The position numbers and the translations under genes were made by a program. Below are positions 7,872 to 16,179 of a DNA stretch of 48,364 nt, one piece after another. The stretch comes from Actinomycetota bacterium (lineage in GTDB: Bacteria; Actinomycetota; Acidimicrobiia; Acidimicrobiales; Ilumatobacteraceae): NCBI GenBank assembly GCA_009704985.1, contig WLDE01000006.1, positions 1 through 48,364 on the forward strand, in the 5' to 3' direction. Within the stretch, counting starts at the first letter, position 1, and every line of letters begins with the position of its first letter. The notes below the pieces were generated by a model. That model saw nothing but the letters and a program-made list of their open reading frames with translations, did not search any database and was not told the origin of the DNA.

Positions 7872-8813
7872 TCAGCTGTCGGGCTGGTCGCGCAGGAACT
7901 GCTCGACCTCGGCCATGAGCTCGTCGCTGTCGACCGCCGACGGGTCGATCGGCTCGAAGCCGCCGCCGCGGTCGTCGTCGGCGAGCTCGCCGCCGACGGT
8001 GTCGTCGTCGTCCTCGTCGTCGTCCTCGTCCTCGTCGTCCAGGTCGTCCACGGCGAGGGTCTCGAGGCGGGCGACGTAGCCGACGAGGTCGTCGTCCTCG
8101 TTCACCATCGCCGTCACGCGCTGCTCGTACTCGTCGGCCTCGAGCGTGAGCCGGCCGACCGGGGTGGGCGAACCGATGAGTCCGCAGGCGCGGGTGACGA
8201 GCGCGAGCGCCGCCTTGGGTGAGGGCACCTGCGACGCGTAGGCCGGGATCGCCGCCCACAGCGACACCGAATCCACGCCCGCCCGGTGGCAGGCGTCGTG
8301 GAGCACGCCGACGATGCCCGTGGGGCCCTCGTAGCGGCTGCGCTGCAGGTCGAACCGGTCGATCAGCTCGCCGTCGGTGGCGGTGCCGATGATCTGCACC
8401 GGACGGGTGTGCGGCACGTCGGCGAGCAGCGCGCCGAGCGTGATGACGAGCCCGGCGTCGAAGCGCTTGGCGATGGCGATGACCTGCTCGGTGAAGAGGC
8501 GCCACCGCAGCGCCGGTTCGGGGCCGAGCAGCAGGATGACGTCGCCACCCGGCGTGGACGCGCTCCACGCGGCCACGGTGGGCCACACGATCGAGCGGGT
8601 GAAGCCGTCGGCGAGGCGCACGTGAGGACGCACCGTGGCGAAGTCGGTGAACTCCTCCGGGTCGAACTCCACGAGCGCGCGGGCTCCCCACGACTCCACC
8701 AGGTGTCGCACCGCGTTCGACGCGGCATCGCCGCCGTCGTTCCAGCCGGTGAACGCAGCGATGACCGTCGGCCGGCGCAGCGTGGGCTCGTCCAGCCACC
8801 GCAGGTGCTCCAT
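7872..8813 (-). CDS. PAC2 (proteasome-assembly-chaperone-like) family protein
   Basis: 313 aa. The first 220 residues match the PAC2 family: P-T-V-I-A-AFTGWNDGGDAAS near residue 15, VITLGALLADVPHTRP near the middle, and an S-LWAAIPAYA segment. In actinobacteria PAC2 proteins are conserved but their link to proteasome assembly is only by homology. Residues about 245-285 form a very acidic low-complexity stretch (mostly Asp/Glu), followed by a short predicted helix at the C terminus. A TAACGT box at 8821-8826 (minus) lies 7 nt before the ATG. Confidence 0.88.
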   Translation of the reverse strand: MEHLRWLDEPTLRRPTVIAAFTGWNDGGDAASNAVRHLVESWGARALVEFDPEEFTDFATVRPHVRLADGFTRSIVWPTVAAWSASTPGGDVILLLGPEPALRWRLFTEQVIAIAKRFDAGLVITLGALLADVPHTRPVQIIGTATDGELIDRFDLQRSRYEGPTGIVGVLHDACHRAGVDSVSLWAAIPAYASQVPSPKAALALVTRACGLIGSPTPVGRLTLEADEYEQRVTAMVNEDDDLVGYVARLETLAVDDLDDEDEDDDEDDDDTVGGELADDDRGGGFEPIDPSAVDSDELMAEVEQFLRDQPDS

Positions 8814-8820
8814 GGGCCTC

Positions 8821-8826
8821 ACGTTA
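8821..8826 (-). promoter_or_regulatory. -10 hexamer TAACGT for the PAC2 gene
   Basis: Seven nt from the ATG at 8813; leaderless arrangement. Confidence 0.5.
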
Positions 8827-8898
8827 CCGAGTCCCGGCCGGAGCACCCGGTCGAGACCCGCCGCGCACCGTCGCCGACCGTGGGTCGTGGTGACCGGG

Positions 8899-9984
8899 TC
8901 AGAGCTGCGGCTCGACGGTGTAGGCCTCGCCGCCCCCGCCCGCAAGGACGTCGTCGAGCCAGTTGCCCTCGTACACGTCGTTCGGGCCCTGCACGAGATC
9001 GTTCTCCTCGGCGCCCTCGGGGGTGGTGACGAGCGTCCAGGCCTGGCGCTTGTACGTCCAGTTCGCCGGGTGGAGGCGGTGGGCCTCGCGCCACCACGGC
9101 ACGGCGGCGTCGGGGCCGACCGTGCGGCGCAGGTGGTCGCCGAGCTCGAAGCAGGCGGCGGCGCGGGCCTCGTGGTCGCCACGCGGCTGCGACCGCTCCA
9201 CCACCTCGTCGGGCGTGAGCGCGAACCGCGACGCGGCGCCGTGGTGGGCCCAGTCGACGATCGCGGCGCGGTACGCCTCGGCGTGGTCGGGGATCTTCTT
9301 CACCTCGCGGAACATGGTGTCCATCCGCTCGGGCAGGCCCGGTGGGACCTCCATGTCGCGCAGCGGGCTGCGTTCGATCGAGGCGCTCTCGGCGGGCCGG
9401 ACGAGCACGCCCGTCTCGTCGATCCACACCGCCATCGGGATGTTGACGAAGCCGAACAGCTCACCGGTGACGTGGCGGGTGTCGATCAGCGACGGATGCG
9501 TGGGCGAGGCGGCGTCGATCCAGCGGTGGGTGTGCGCCGGCTCGACGTCGAGGGCGACGGTGACGACCGTGAGGCCGAGCGGCTCGAGCTCGGTGTGCAG
9601 CGCCTGCCACCCGGGCAGGCTGGTGCGGCAACCTCAATAGCTCGACCAGGCGACGAGCAGCACCTTGCGGCCGTGCAGGCTGCTCAGTCGGAACGGCGAC
9701 CCGTCGCGGGTGACGAGCTCGGGATCGGCCGCCACGGCGGTGCTGAGCGCACGCCCGGTGGCGGTGGCCGGTCCGACGGCCCACACCCCGTGTGCCTCGT
9801 CGTGCACGACCGGCATCCCGAGGCGAGCGGCGGCGACCGACACGTCGAGGCTGCCGTCGTCGCGCAGCGAGCCGGGGGCCGGGACGCAGATCTCGCCGCG
9901 GCACAGGCCCTCGGGCTTGGCCTGCCAGCCGGTGCGATCGGCGAACGCGGCGGGTTCGACGCGGTCGAGCGTGGTGAGGATCAT
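8899..9984 (-). CDS. Redoxin (TlpA/ResA-like) selenoprotein, in-frame UGA read as Sec117
   Basis: 361 aa if the TGA at 9634-9636 is decoded. Residues 1-95 form an N-terminal domain with a C-RGEIC pair (C28, C33). Residues 96-235 are thioredoxin-like: GSPFRLSSLHGRKVLLVAW, then S-S-Y-U117-G-C119-R, then LPGWQ, a TVALDVEP strand, and FVNIPMAVWIDE with the conserved cis-Pro. Residues 236-361 form a helical C-terminal domain. The frame, fold and composition continue without break across the UGA, and the UGA sits where the redox cysteine belongs (WAS[W/Y]CGCR in relatives). A 7-bp stem with loop CGGGU follows 13 nt after the UGA. A standard gene caller will split it in two. TACCGT lies 6 nt before the ATG. 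Confidence 0.85.
9602..9620 (-). promoter_or_regulatory. Candidate bacterial SECIS hairpin
   Basis: On the coding (minus) strand the 7-bp stem GCCTGCC/GGCAGGC closes a CGGGT loop. The loop starts 20 nt after the UGA, inside the usual window, and has G within its first two positions. Below it GCA/TGC can add a lower stem. This is what bacterial SelB recognition needs. Confidence 0.7.
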
Positions 9985-9990
9985 GGGCGG

Positions 9991-9996
9991 ACGGTA
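9991..9996 (-). promoter_or_regulatory. -10 hexamer TACCGT for the selenoprotein gene
   Basis: Six nt before the ATG at 9984. Confidence 0.5.
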
Positions 9997-10054
9997 GTGC
10001 GCGGTCGCGACGGCCGTGTCACCCGGCGAACACGGCGCGCCGGTGCCGGCGCGC

Positions 10055-10957
10055 TCAGCGGCCGGCGGCCTGCTCGGCGAGGTCGTGCGGACCGGCCGAC
10101 AGGTACCCCTTGCCCGCACGCACCGCGGCGCCCCACGGCGTCATCAGCGCGACGAGCTCGTCGACGTCGTCACCGAGCGCCTCGATCGTCGGGCGCATCT
10201 GGAGATCGGTCTGCACCTCGATCCCCTCGCGGGCCTCACGTCCGGCGGGGGTGAACCCGGTGTCGTCGAGGAGCCCGCGAGCACGCAGCCGCTCGTGGGC
10301 GGCGTCGAACTGGGCGTCGGTCCACGCGCGCGTGCGGCTGTAGCTGCGCATCGGCAACCCCCAGTACAGCTCGCTCATCAGGCCGATCTCGGTGGCGTCG
10401 AACCCGGCCGAGATCCAGGCCGCCGTGTGCGAGTCGCCGCGGTACTCGCGGAGCATGTCGCCGCGTCGCCACACCCGGCCGATCGCCGTGTCCGGCATCG
10501 CCTGCGACAGCACCCCGGCGAACAGCGGGCGACCCTCGGGGCGCAACGGTGCGACGGCCCGGGCGAGCAGCTCGTCGACGCGCTCGATGCCCTCGGGCGC
10601 GTCGCCGAGGATGCGGCGCAGCTGGGCGATGGCACCGTCGTCGCGAGCGGCGCAGATGGTGGCGGCGTCCGTGCGCGACCAGCCGAGCTGCACGCAGGGG
10701 ACGACGACCTCGGGGTTGAACACGGCGAACGCGGCCGCCACGAGCTCGCCGGGCACCTGACCCATCACCGAGCCGCGGCTCGTGAAGTACGCCGGCCCGT
10801 CGGGTAGGGCGACACCGCCGGCGTCGGCGCCGCTCGGGTCGAATCCGAGGGCGGCGTAGTTGGCGTGGCACTCGGGCGAGAAGTACACCTGGCCGATCAC
10901 CGGTTCGAGCGCCGAGCCGAGCGCCCGGGCACGGGAGGAGAGCTGCTGGACGTCCAT
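10055..10957 (-). CDS. SCO6745-like helix-turn-helix protein
   Basis: 300 aa. It resembles the actinobacterial family typified by Streptomyces SCO6745: an N-terminal segment ALEPVIGQVYFSPECHANY followed by F(T)SRGSVMGQV-GELVAAAFAVFNPEVV, an all-helical body, and a C-terminal winged-helix-like half (ARGLLDDTGFTPAGREAREGIE) similar to MarR-type domains. Function is unknown; a role in small-molecule sensing is a guess from the fold. The ATG at 10957 is preceded by TAGCGT at 6 nt. It is divergent from the GNAT gene. Confidence 0.75.
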   Translation of the reverse strand: MDVQQLSSRARALGSALEPVIGQVYFSPECHANYAALGFDPSGADAGGVALPDGPAYFTSRGSVMGQVPGELVAAAFAVFNPEVVVPCVQLGWSRTDAATICAARDDGAIAQLRRILGDAPEGIERVDELLARAVAPLRPEGRPLFAGVLSQAMPDTAIGRVWRRGDMLREYRGDSHTAAWISAGFDATEIGLMSELYWGLPMRSYSRTRAWTDAQFDAAHERLRARGLLDDTGFTPAGREAREGIEVQTDLQMRPTIEALGDDVDELVALMTPWGAAVRAGKGYLSAGPHDLAEQAAGR

Positions 10958-10963
10958 GCGGCG

Positions 10964-10969
10964 ACGCTA
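10964..10969 (-). promoter_or_regulatory. -10 hexamer TAGCGT for the SCO6745-like gene
   Basis: Six nt before the ATG at 10957. Confidence 0.5.
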
Positions 10970-11062
10970 CGCACGGGCGGCCGGGTGGATCGCACCGGAG
11001 CCGGGCCGTCGGCCCGCCTCACGGTCGACGCGGCTCACGGTCGACGCGGGGTGGTCGGTCGC

Positions 11063-11068
11063 TAACGT
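11063..11068 (+). promoter_or_regulatory. -10 hexamer TAACGT for the GNAT gene
   Basis: Ends 7 nt before the GTG at 11076. Confidence 0.5.
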
Positions 11069-11075
11069 CTCGCCC

Positions 11076-11504
11076 GTGAGTGTCGACATCCAGATCGCGA
11101 CCGAGGCCACCGACGAGCTGCGCGACGCGCTGGCGACCCTGCTCCCGCAGCTGTCGTCGTCACCGCCGCCCACGAGCGACGAGCTCGCGGTGCTGGTGGC
11201 CGACCCGGGGTCGGTGCTGTTCGTGGCCCGGCTCGGCGGCCGCATCGTGGGCAGCCTCACGCTGGTGCTGTACCGCATCCCGACCGGGCTGAAGGCCTGG
11301 ATCGAGGACGTCGTCGTCGACGAGTCGGCGCGCGGTCACGGGATCGGCGAGCTGCTCAACCGCGCTGCGCTCGACGAGGCGCAGCGTCACGGCGCGAAGG
11401 CCGTGAGCCTCACCAGCCGACCGTCGCGTGAGGCGGCGAACCGCCTCTACCAGCGGATCGGCTTCACGATCCGCGAGACCAACGTCTACCGCTACGACCT
11501 CTGA
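11076..11504 (+). CDS. GNAT-family N-acetyltransferase
   Basis: 142 aa, single GNAT domain. Visible elements are the beta4 strand AWIEDVVVDESARG, the acetyl-CoA pyrophosphate loop RGHGIGELL (the R/Q-x-x-G-x-G motif) and the C-terminal SLTSRPSREAANRLYQRIGF signature. It transfers an acyl group from acyl-CoA to an amine of a protein or small molecule; the substrate is unknown. It is a single gene, divergent from the SCO6745-like gene and convergent with the HEAT-repeat gene. The GTG start is set by a leaderless TAACGT box. Confidence 0.92.
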   Translation: MSVDIQIATEATDELRDALATLLPQLSSSPPPTSDELAVLVADPGSVLFVARLGGRIVGSLTLVLYRIPTGLKAWIEDVVVDESARGHGIGELLNRAALDEAQRHGAKAVSLTSRPSREAANRLYQRIGFTIRETNVYRYDL

Positions 11505-11549
11505 CGTCGGCACCGCTGACGTCGGCACCGCTGACGTCGGCACCGCTGG
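11502..11549. repeat. 15-bp tandem repeat, three copies
   Basis: The unit CTGACGTCGGCACCG repeats three times directly at and after the GNAT stop codon; each copy holds a TGA. No function is evident. Confidence 0.7.
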
Positions 11550-11572
11550 CCGCGCGCGGCTCGGCCCGCAGG

Positions 11573-12187
11573 TCAGGCGCCGGCGGCGCGGCGGAGGTCC
11601 TCGGCGGCCTGGCGAACCTGCCAGTCGCGGTCGGTGAGCGCGTGGTCGATCGCGGCCTCCACCTCGTCGCCCTCGAACGGAGCGAGCGCGAGCACCGCGC
11701 GGCGGCGCACCGCCGGCACGTCGCGGCAGCCGTGCAGGATCGCCGGGAGTCCCCTCGGGTCGCCGATCGCTCCGAGCGCGGCGACGCACGCCTCGCGCAC
11801 GAGCGGCGCCTCCGCCGAGCCGGCGAGCTCGACGAGCCGGTCGAACACCTCGTCGCGCACCGCCTCGTGCTCGCCGCACGCCCACGCCGCAACCTCCACC
11901 ACCGTCGGGTCGGTGTCGTGCAGCACGGGGAGCAGGTCGAGGCCGGGGCGCTGCGCCGCCAACTCGGTGGCGCGGCGCCGCACGCCCGCCTCCGGGTCGG
12001 TGAGCGCTACGACGAGGTCGTCGTCGGTGAGCACACCGGCCCGGGCGAGCGCGCCGAGGCCGAGCTCGCGCGCAGTGGGATCGGCGTCCCGGAGTGCCTC
12101 GCGTGCGAGGCCCACGTCGCCGGTGTGCCCCGCCACCGCGAGGTCACGCCACCGTGTGGCGCGACTCGATCCGTCGCTCGTCGTCAT
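11573..12187 (-). CDS. HEAT-repeat protein
   Basis: 204 aa, built from about six tandem helical repeats of the HEAT/PBS-lyase type. Repeated cores are DPTARELGLGALARAG, DPEAGVRRRATELAAQ, DPTVVEVAAWACGE, PLVREACVAALGAIGDP, VPAVRRRAVLALAPFE and DWQVRQAAEDLRRAA. Such proteins are scaffolds for protein-protein contact. Its ATG overlaps the stop of the upstream membrane-protein gene (ATGA), so the two are translationally coupled and probably act together. The partner protein is not identified. Confidence 0.85.
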   Translation of the reverse strand: MTTSDGSSRATRWRDLAVAGHTGDVGLAREALRDADPTARELGLGALARAGVLTDDDLVVALTDPEAGVRRRATELAAQRPGLDLLPVLHDTDPTVVEVAAWACGEHEAVRDEVFDRLVELAGSAEAPLVREACVAALGAIGDPRGLPAILHGCRDVPAVRRRAVLALAPFEGDEVEAAIDHALTDRDWQVRQAAEDLRRAAGA

Positions 12188-12504
12188 CGCCGCAGCATGT
12201 CGGTGAGCCGCACCACGGTGAAGGCGAGCCCGAACGACACCACGGTGGCGAGCACCGCGCCGATCACGATCGCGAGGCCGCTGCTGGCGACCACCGCCCA
12301 GAGGCGGCGGACGACGGAGGTGCGCTCGTGGAGGAAGGCGTCGCGCTCGCCGAGCTCGACGGTGACCGATCGGCGTGACCTGCGTCCCTCGCGTGCCGGT
12401 GCGGTGCTCGCTCTGGCAGGCTTGCGCCACCCGGCGGCGATCAGCGCGACGATCGCGAGACCGGCGATCCAGGCCGAGGCAGTGGTGAGTTCTCCGAGCG
12501 ACAC
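12184..12504 (-). CDS. Small two-TM membrane protein
   Basis: 106 aa. It has two hydrophobic segments, about residues 10-27 and 70-100, separated by a basic Arg/Lys-rich stretch of about 40 residues. I do not recognise a family. It is the first gene of a two-gene operon with the HEAT-repeat protein (4-nt ATGA overlap). The GTG start lies only 10 bp from the divergent protease start, so the two promoters must overlap. A TACCAT hexamer 10 nt upstream is a possible -10. Confidence 0.65.
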   Translation of the reverse strand: MSLGELTTASAWIAGLAIVALIAAGWRKPARASTAPAREGRRSRRSVTVELGERDAFLHERTSVVRRLWAVVASSGLAIVIGAVLATVVSFGLAFTVVRLTDMLRR

Positions 12505-12514
12505 GCGACACGAG

Positions 12515-13690
12515 ATGGTACCGGTGACGACCGGTGAGGTCAGGGCGCCCCGGCCCGTGCACCGCGCGTGGGCCGTGCCGCTGGCGACGCTCGGACTCCT
12601 GGCACTCGCCACGATCCTGGTGGCGAGCGTGCTGCCGGCGTCACTCCGGGCCGAGAACCGGGCGGGTGCCGAGGCCGAGTTCGCACTGGTGCCGGCCGAC
12701 GCCGACCCGGTCGCCGACCGGCTGGCCTTCGACGCGGTCGAGCGGTACCGGGCGGCGGGCCAGTTCCTGTTCGTCACCGTTCGCGAGCCCGAGATCACCC
12801 TGCTCGACTGGTGGATCGGTGAGTCCGAACCCGAGGTCGGCTTCCTCAGCCGGCAGGACAAGTTCGGCACGCAGACCCCGGACCAGCAGCGGCAGTTCAG
12901 CGTGGAGATGATGCGCTCGGCGAAGGAGACCGCCGAGTACGTGGCGCTCGAGCGCCTCGGGTTCCCGGCGGAGATCATCCCCGGCGACGTGATCGTGAAC
13001 AACCTCGTGTGCCTCGAGGCGAACGAGGCCCAGACCGAGTGCATCGAGTGGGCACCGTCGGACGAGCTGCTCGACCCGGGCGACAAGCTGCTGAAGGTGG
13101 ACGGGGTGGAGCTCGAGGTGCTCGACGACCTCCGTCCGATCCTCGACGGCAAGCAGCCCGGCGACGTGGTCGAGATCGAGTTCGAGCGCCCGGGCGAGGG
13201 GACTCGGACGGGAGAGGTGGAGCTCATCGCCGCGAACGACGGCACCGGTCGCACGATCATCGGCTTCTCGCCGTTCGACACCGCAACGGCGAAGCTGCCC
13301 TTCGACGTCGACATCGACAGCGGCGCGATCGGTGGCCCGTCGGCGGGGCTCGCGTTCACGCTCACGCTCATCGACGAGCTCACGCCGGGCGAGCTCACGG
13401 GTGGCCGCCGCGTGGCGGTGACCGGCACGATCCGCATCGACGGCACCGTCGGCGGCATCGGCGGGCTCGCGCAGAAGGTGTCGGCGGTGCGCCAGCTCGG
13501 CGCCGACGTGTTCCTGGTGCCGGCCGAGCAGGGCGAGCAGGACATCGCCCTCGCCCGCCAGGTGGCCGGCGACGACCTCGACATCGTGCCGGTCGCCAAC
13601 CTCGACGAGGCGCTCGCGGCGCTCGCCGAGTACGGGGGCAACGGACTCGAGCTCGGTCGTCCGGGCGAGGGGTACGAGCCGGCCTCCTGA
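12515..13690 (+). CDS. Membrane-anchored PDZ / Lon-type serine protease
   Basis: 391 aa. One N-terminal TM anchor (about 20-42), then an extracytoplasmic region with a PDZ domain (about 165-245, ...LLDPGDKLLKVDGVE). A C-terminal Lon proteolytic domain follows (about 245-375) with the Ser-Lys dyad S276 in GGPSAG and K321 in AQKVSAV. This is the architecture of the YlbL/SdrC-like secreted PDZ-Lon proteases of Gram-positive bacteria, which lack the AAA+ ATPase. It probably degrades or matures envelope proteins. The start may be ATG 12515 or GTG 12524; neither has a clear ribosome site. Confidence 0.88.
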   Translation: MVPVTTGEVRAPRPVHRAWAVPLATLGLLALATILVASVLPASLRAENRAGAEAEFALVPADADPVADRLAFDAVERYRAAGQFLFVTVREPEITLLDWWIGESEPEVGFLSRQDKFGTQTPDQQRQFSVEMMRSAKETAEYVALERLGFPAEIIPGDVIVNNLVCLEANEAQTECIEWAPSDELLDPGDKLLKVDGVELEVLDDLRPILDGKQPGDVVEIEFERPGEGTRTGEVELIAANDGTGRTIIGFSPFDTATAKLPFDVDIDSGAIGGPSAGLAFTLTLIDELTPGELTGGRRVAVTGTIRIDGTVGGIGGLAQKVSAVRQLGADVFLVPAEQGEQDIALARQVAGDDLDIVPVANLDEALAALAEYGGNGLELGRPGEGYEPAS

Positions 13691-13826
13691 CCGGCCGTCG
13701 CGGCCGCGGGCGCGGCACGCGGAGGTCCGCTCGGGGCACGGCTCGCGGCTCGCGACGCCGCCGAGACCCGCTCGCAGCGGTGTGCTCGGAGCGTGAGCAT
13801 GCCACCACTGGAACGCGCCGGAGACC

Positions 13827-13832
13827 TACGCT
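13827..13832 (+). promoter_or_regulatory. -10 hexamer TACGCT for the DivIVA-like gene
   Basis: Ends 9 nt before the ATG at 13842. Confidence 0.45.
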
Positions 13833-13841
13833 GGGCGTTCG

Positions 13842-16070
13842 ATGGCCATCTCCTTCTCCCGTCCCGACCCCTCGTCGCCGAGTTCGGTCGCGTCGGCGTC
13901 GTTCACCACGGCGCGCAAGGGCTTCGAGACGTCCGAGGTACGCGAGTTCCTCCGCATGGTCGCCGCCGAGCTCGCCCGTCTGCAGGAGCGTGAACGCTTC
14001 CTCGAGCGCGAGCTGCGCACCGCGCAGCGCACCACCGCGCCGGCCGCCGTCGCGCTCGACGACGAGCTGGTCACGAGGATGCTCGGCGAGGAGGCGGTGC
14101 GGATCCTGCACACGTCGCGCGACGCGGCCGCGCAGATCCGGATGCGCGCCGAGGAGAGCGCGGCGCGTCTGTTGCGCGAGGCGACCGACGAGGCGCAGCG
14201 CCTGCGCGAGGAGGCCGAGATCGAGGCGGCCCGACGGCGCGCGGACGCCACCGCGGATGCCGAGGCCGAGCTGGAGATGGCCAAGCAGCAGGGCCGCGAC
14301 ATGGTGAACGAGGCGCGCGCCTACCGCGAGCGCGTGCTCAACGAGCTCGCCCGCCGGCGTGAGATGGCGCGCCAGCAGATCGAGCAGCTCGTGCACGGCC
14401 GCGACCGGTTGCTGCAGGCGTTCGAGCGGGCCCGGCTGGTGTCGGTCGACGTGATGGCCGAGCTCACCCCGCTCGGCGAGCCCAACGAGTACGTGAACCT
14501 GTCGCCGACCACCGGCCCGGTGCCGCTGATGGTGCCGAACATGCCGCGCCCGGGTTCTGAGCCGCAGGACGCCACCGTCGCACTCGCGGTGTCGGGCCGT
14601 GCGCCGCTCGTGGAGTCGCGCACCGAACCGGCCCCGCAGCAGGACGTCGCGGCTCACTCAGAGGTCGCGTCGGAGGTCGCGTCGGAGGTTGCGGAGGACG
14701 AGGGGCCGATGATCGTGCCGCACGACCCGTCCGTGACGATCTTCGTCGACGACGAGTTCGAGGACGCCGAGTCCGTCGACGCGGAGCAGGCCGAGGCCAT
14801 CGAGATCGAGGTCGTCGAGATCGAGGCCATCGAGATCGAGGCCATCGAGATCGAGATCGAGGTCATCGAGACCGAGGTGATCGAGCAGCGGGACGGGGTG
14901 GCCGACGAGTCCGACGATGCCGCCGACGACGACGTGCGCGACCGCGTGGTGCAGCTCGACATCACCCCGCGCCACGACCTCGACGACGACCTCGACGACG
15001 ACCACGACGGCGAGGTGGCACCGGTGGTGGCCCTGTTCGCCGGTGAGCCCGCCGTGGAGGCGGACACCGACGACGCGCACGACGAGGTCGCGGAGGAGGT
15101 CGCGGAGGAGGTCGCGGAGGAGGTCGCGGAGGAGGTCGAGTCTGCCGACGAGCCCGCAGTGTCGCCGTCGGTCGTCACCCCGGATCCCGACGCCACCACC
15201 GCCCTCGGTCGCACCTCGGCCGACGACCTGTTCGCCCGGCTCCGCGCCGCGCGCGCCGAGGCGATCGCCGAGCGGGCGGTCGCGGCCACCACTGCGGCCA
15301 CTACCGCGACCGCGCAGGTCGTCGCGGACGCGCCTGCGGCGTCGGCCGGCGATTCGGTGTTCCACGCCACGCCCGACGCACCGGTGGCGACCGACGACCG
15401 CGCCGACACACCCTTCGCCCGCCGTGACGAGGCGCTCACGCCGCTGATCACCGCTGCCGCCCGGAAGCTCAAGCGCGTGCTGGCCGACGAGCAGAACGAG
15501 GTGCTGCACGCGCTGCGTCGCAGGGAGCCCGTGCGCGACCTGTCGGCGATGCTGCCCCCGGTGGCCGAGCAGTGCGAGCGCTACGCCGCGTCGATCTCGG
15601 CCGAGCTGGTGGCGGCGGCTGCGGCCGGCGCAGTGTCGATGGGGATGAGCCCGGGCACGGCGCCGCGTGAGGTGAAGCAGGCCGGCGCCGCCGCTCCGGC
15701 GATCACCGCCCTGTCCGACGACGTGGTCGTGCCGCTGCGCGACCGGTTGGCGCGTTGCCTGGCCGACGCCGACGGCGACAACCACGAGCTCGGATCGCTC
15801 GTGCGGCTCGCGTATCGCGAGTGGAAGACCCAGCGGATCGACGAGCACCTCGACGACATCGCCCGGCTCGCCTACGGCCGTGGTGCGCTCGTCGGTGTGG
15901 CGCCGGGGACGCCGGTGTGCTGGATCGTCGACCCGGAGGGGCCGGAGTGCGCGGACGCGGAGGACAACTCGCTCGCCGGTGCGGTGCCGGCGGGATCGGC
16001 GTTCCCGACCGATCACCCCTGCGCGCCGGCGCACCCCGGCTGTCGCTGCCTCATCCGCCCGGCCCACTGA
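13842..16070 (+). CDS. DivIVA-domain protein with acidic repeats and a phage-head-like C terminus
   Basis: 742 aa. Residues 20-60 carry the DivIVA N-terminal lipid-binding motif (FTTARKGFETSEVREFLRMV), followed by a long coiled coil to about 220. Residues 270-480 are acidic low complexity with EIEVVEIEAIEIE and EVAEEVAEE repeats, encoded by 12-bp DNA repeats. The last 190 residues form a separate domain. It has a helical region, then CW-x-VDPEGPEC (Cys near 692 and 701), a variable loop and the ending HPCAPAHPGCRCLI. That Cys pattern resembles the C terminus of Mu gpF-type phage head-morphogenesis proteins. DivIVA proteins mark poles and septa; what the C-terminal domain does here is unknown. 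It is probably monocistronic. Confidence 0.8.
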   Translation: MAISFSRPDPSSPSSVASASFTTARKGFETSEVREFLRMVAAELARLQERERFLERELRTAQRTTAPAAVALDDELVTRMLGEEAVRILHTSRDAAAQIRMRAEESAARLLREATDEAQRLREEAEIEAARRRADATADAEAELEMAKQQGRDMVNEARAYRERVLNELARRREMARQQIEQLVHGRDRLLQAFERARLVSVDVMAELTPLGEPNEYVNLSPTTGPVPLMVPNMPRPGSEPQDATVALAVSGRAPLVESRTEPAPQQDVAAHSEVASEVASEVAEDEGPMIVPHDPSVTIFVDDEFEDAESVDAEQAEAIEIEVVEIEAIEIEAIEIEIEVIETEVIEQRDGVADESDDAADDDVRDRVVQLDITPRHDLDDDLDDDHDGEVAPVVALFAGEPAVEADTDDAHDEVAEEVAEEVAEEVAEEVESADEPAVSPSVVTPDPDATTALGRTSADDLFARLRAARAEAIAERAVAATTAATTATAQVVADAPAASAGDSVFHATPDAPVATDDRADTPFARRDEALTPLITAAARKLKRVLADEQNEVLHALRRREPVRDLSAMLPPVAEQCERYAASISAELVAAAAAGAVSMGMSPGTAPREVKQAGAAAPAITALSDDVVVPLRDRLARCLADADGDNHELGSLVRLAYREWKTQRIDEHLDDIARLAYGRGALVGVAPGTPVCWIVDPEGPECADAEDNSLAGAVPAGSAFPTDHPCAPAHPGCRCLIRPAH

Positions 16071-16165
16071 TCCGGCCGACCGATCCGGGGCGTCCCGGGC
16101 GTCGCGATGTTGGGAACGGGTCGCGTGACACAGCCGCCCGACTCTGCGTGAGCGCCGACCGCAGA

Positions 16166-16171
16166 TAGCCT
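16166..16171 (+). promoter_or_regulatory. -10 hexamer TAGCCT for the UPF0182 gene
   Basis: Ends 8 nt before the ATG at 16180. Confidence 0.5.
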
Positions 16172-16179
16172 GCCGCGAC

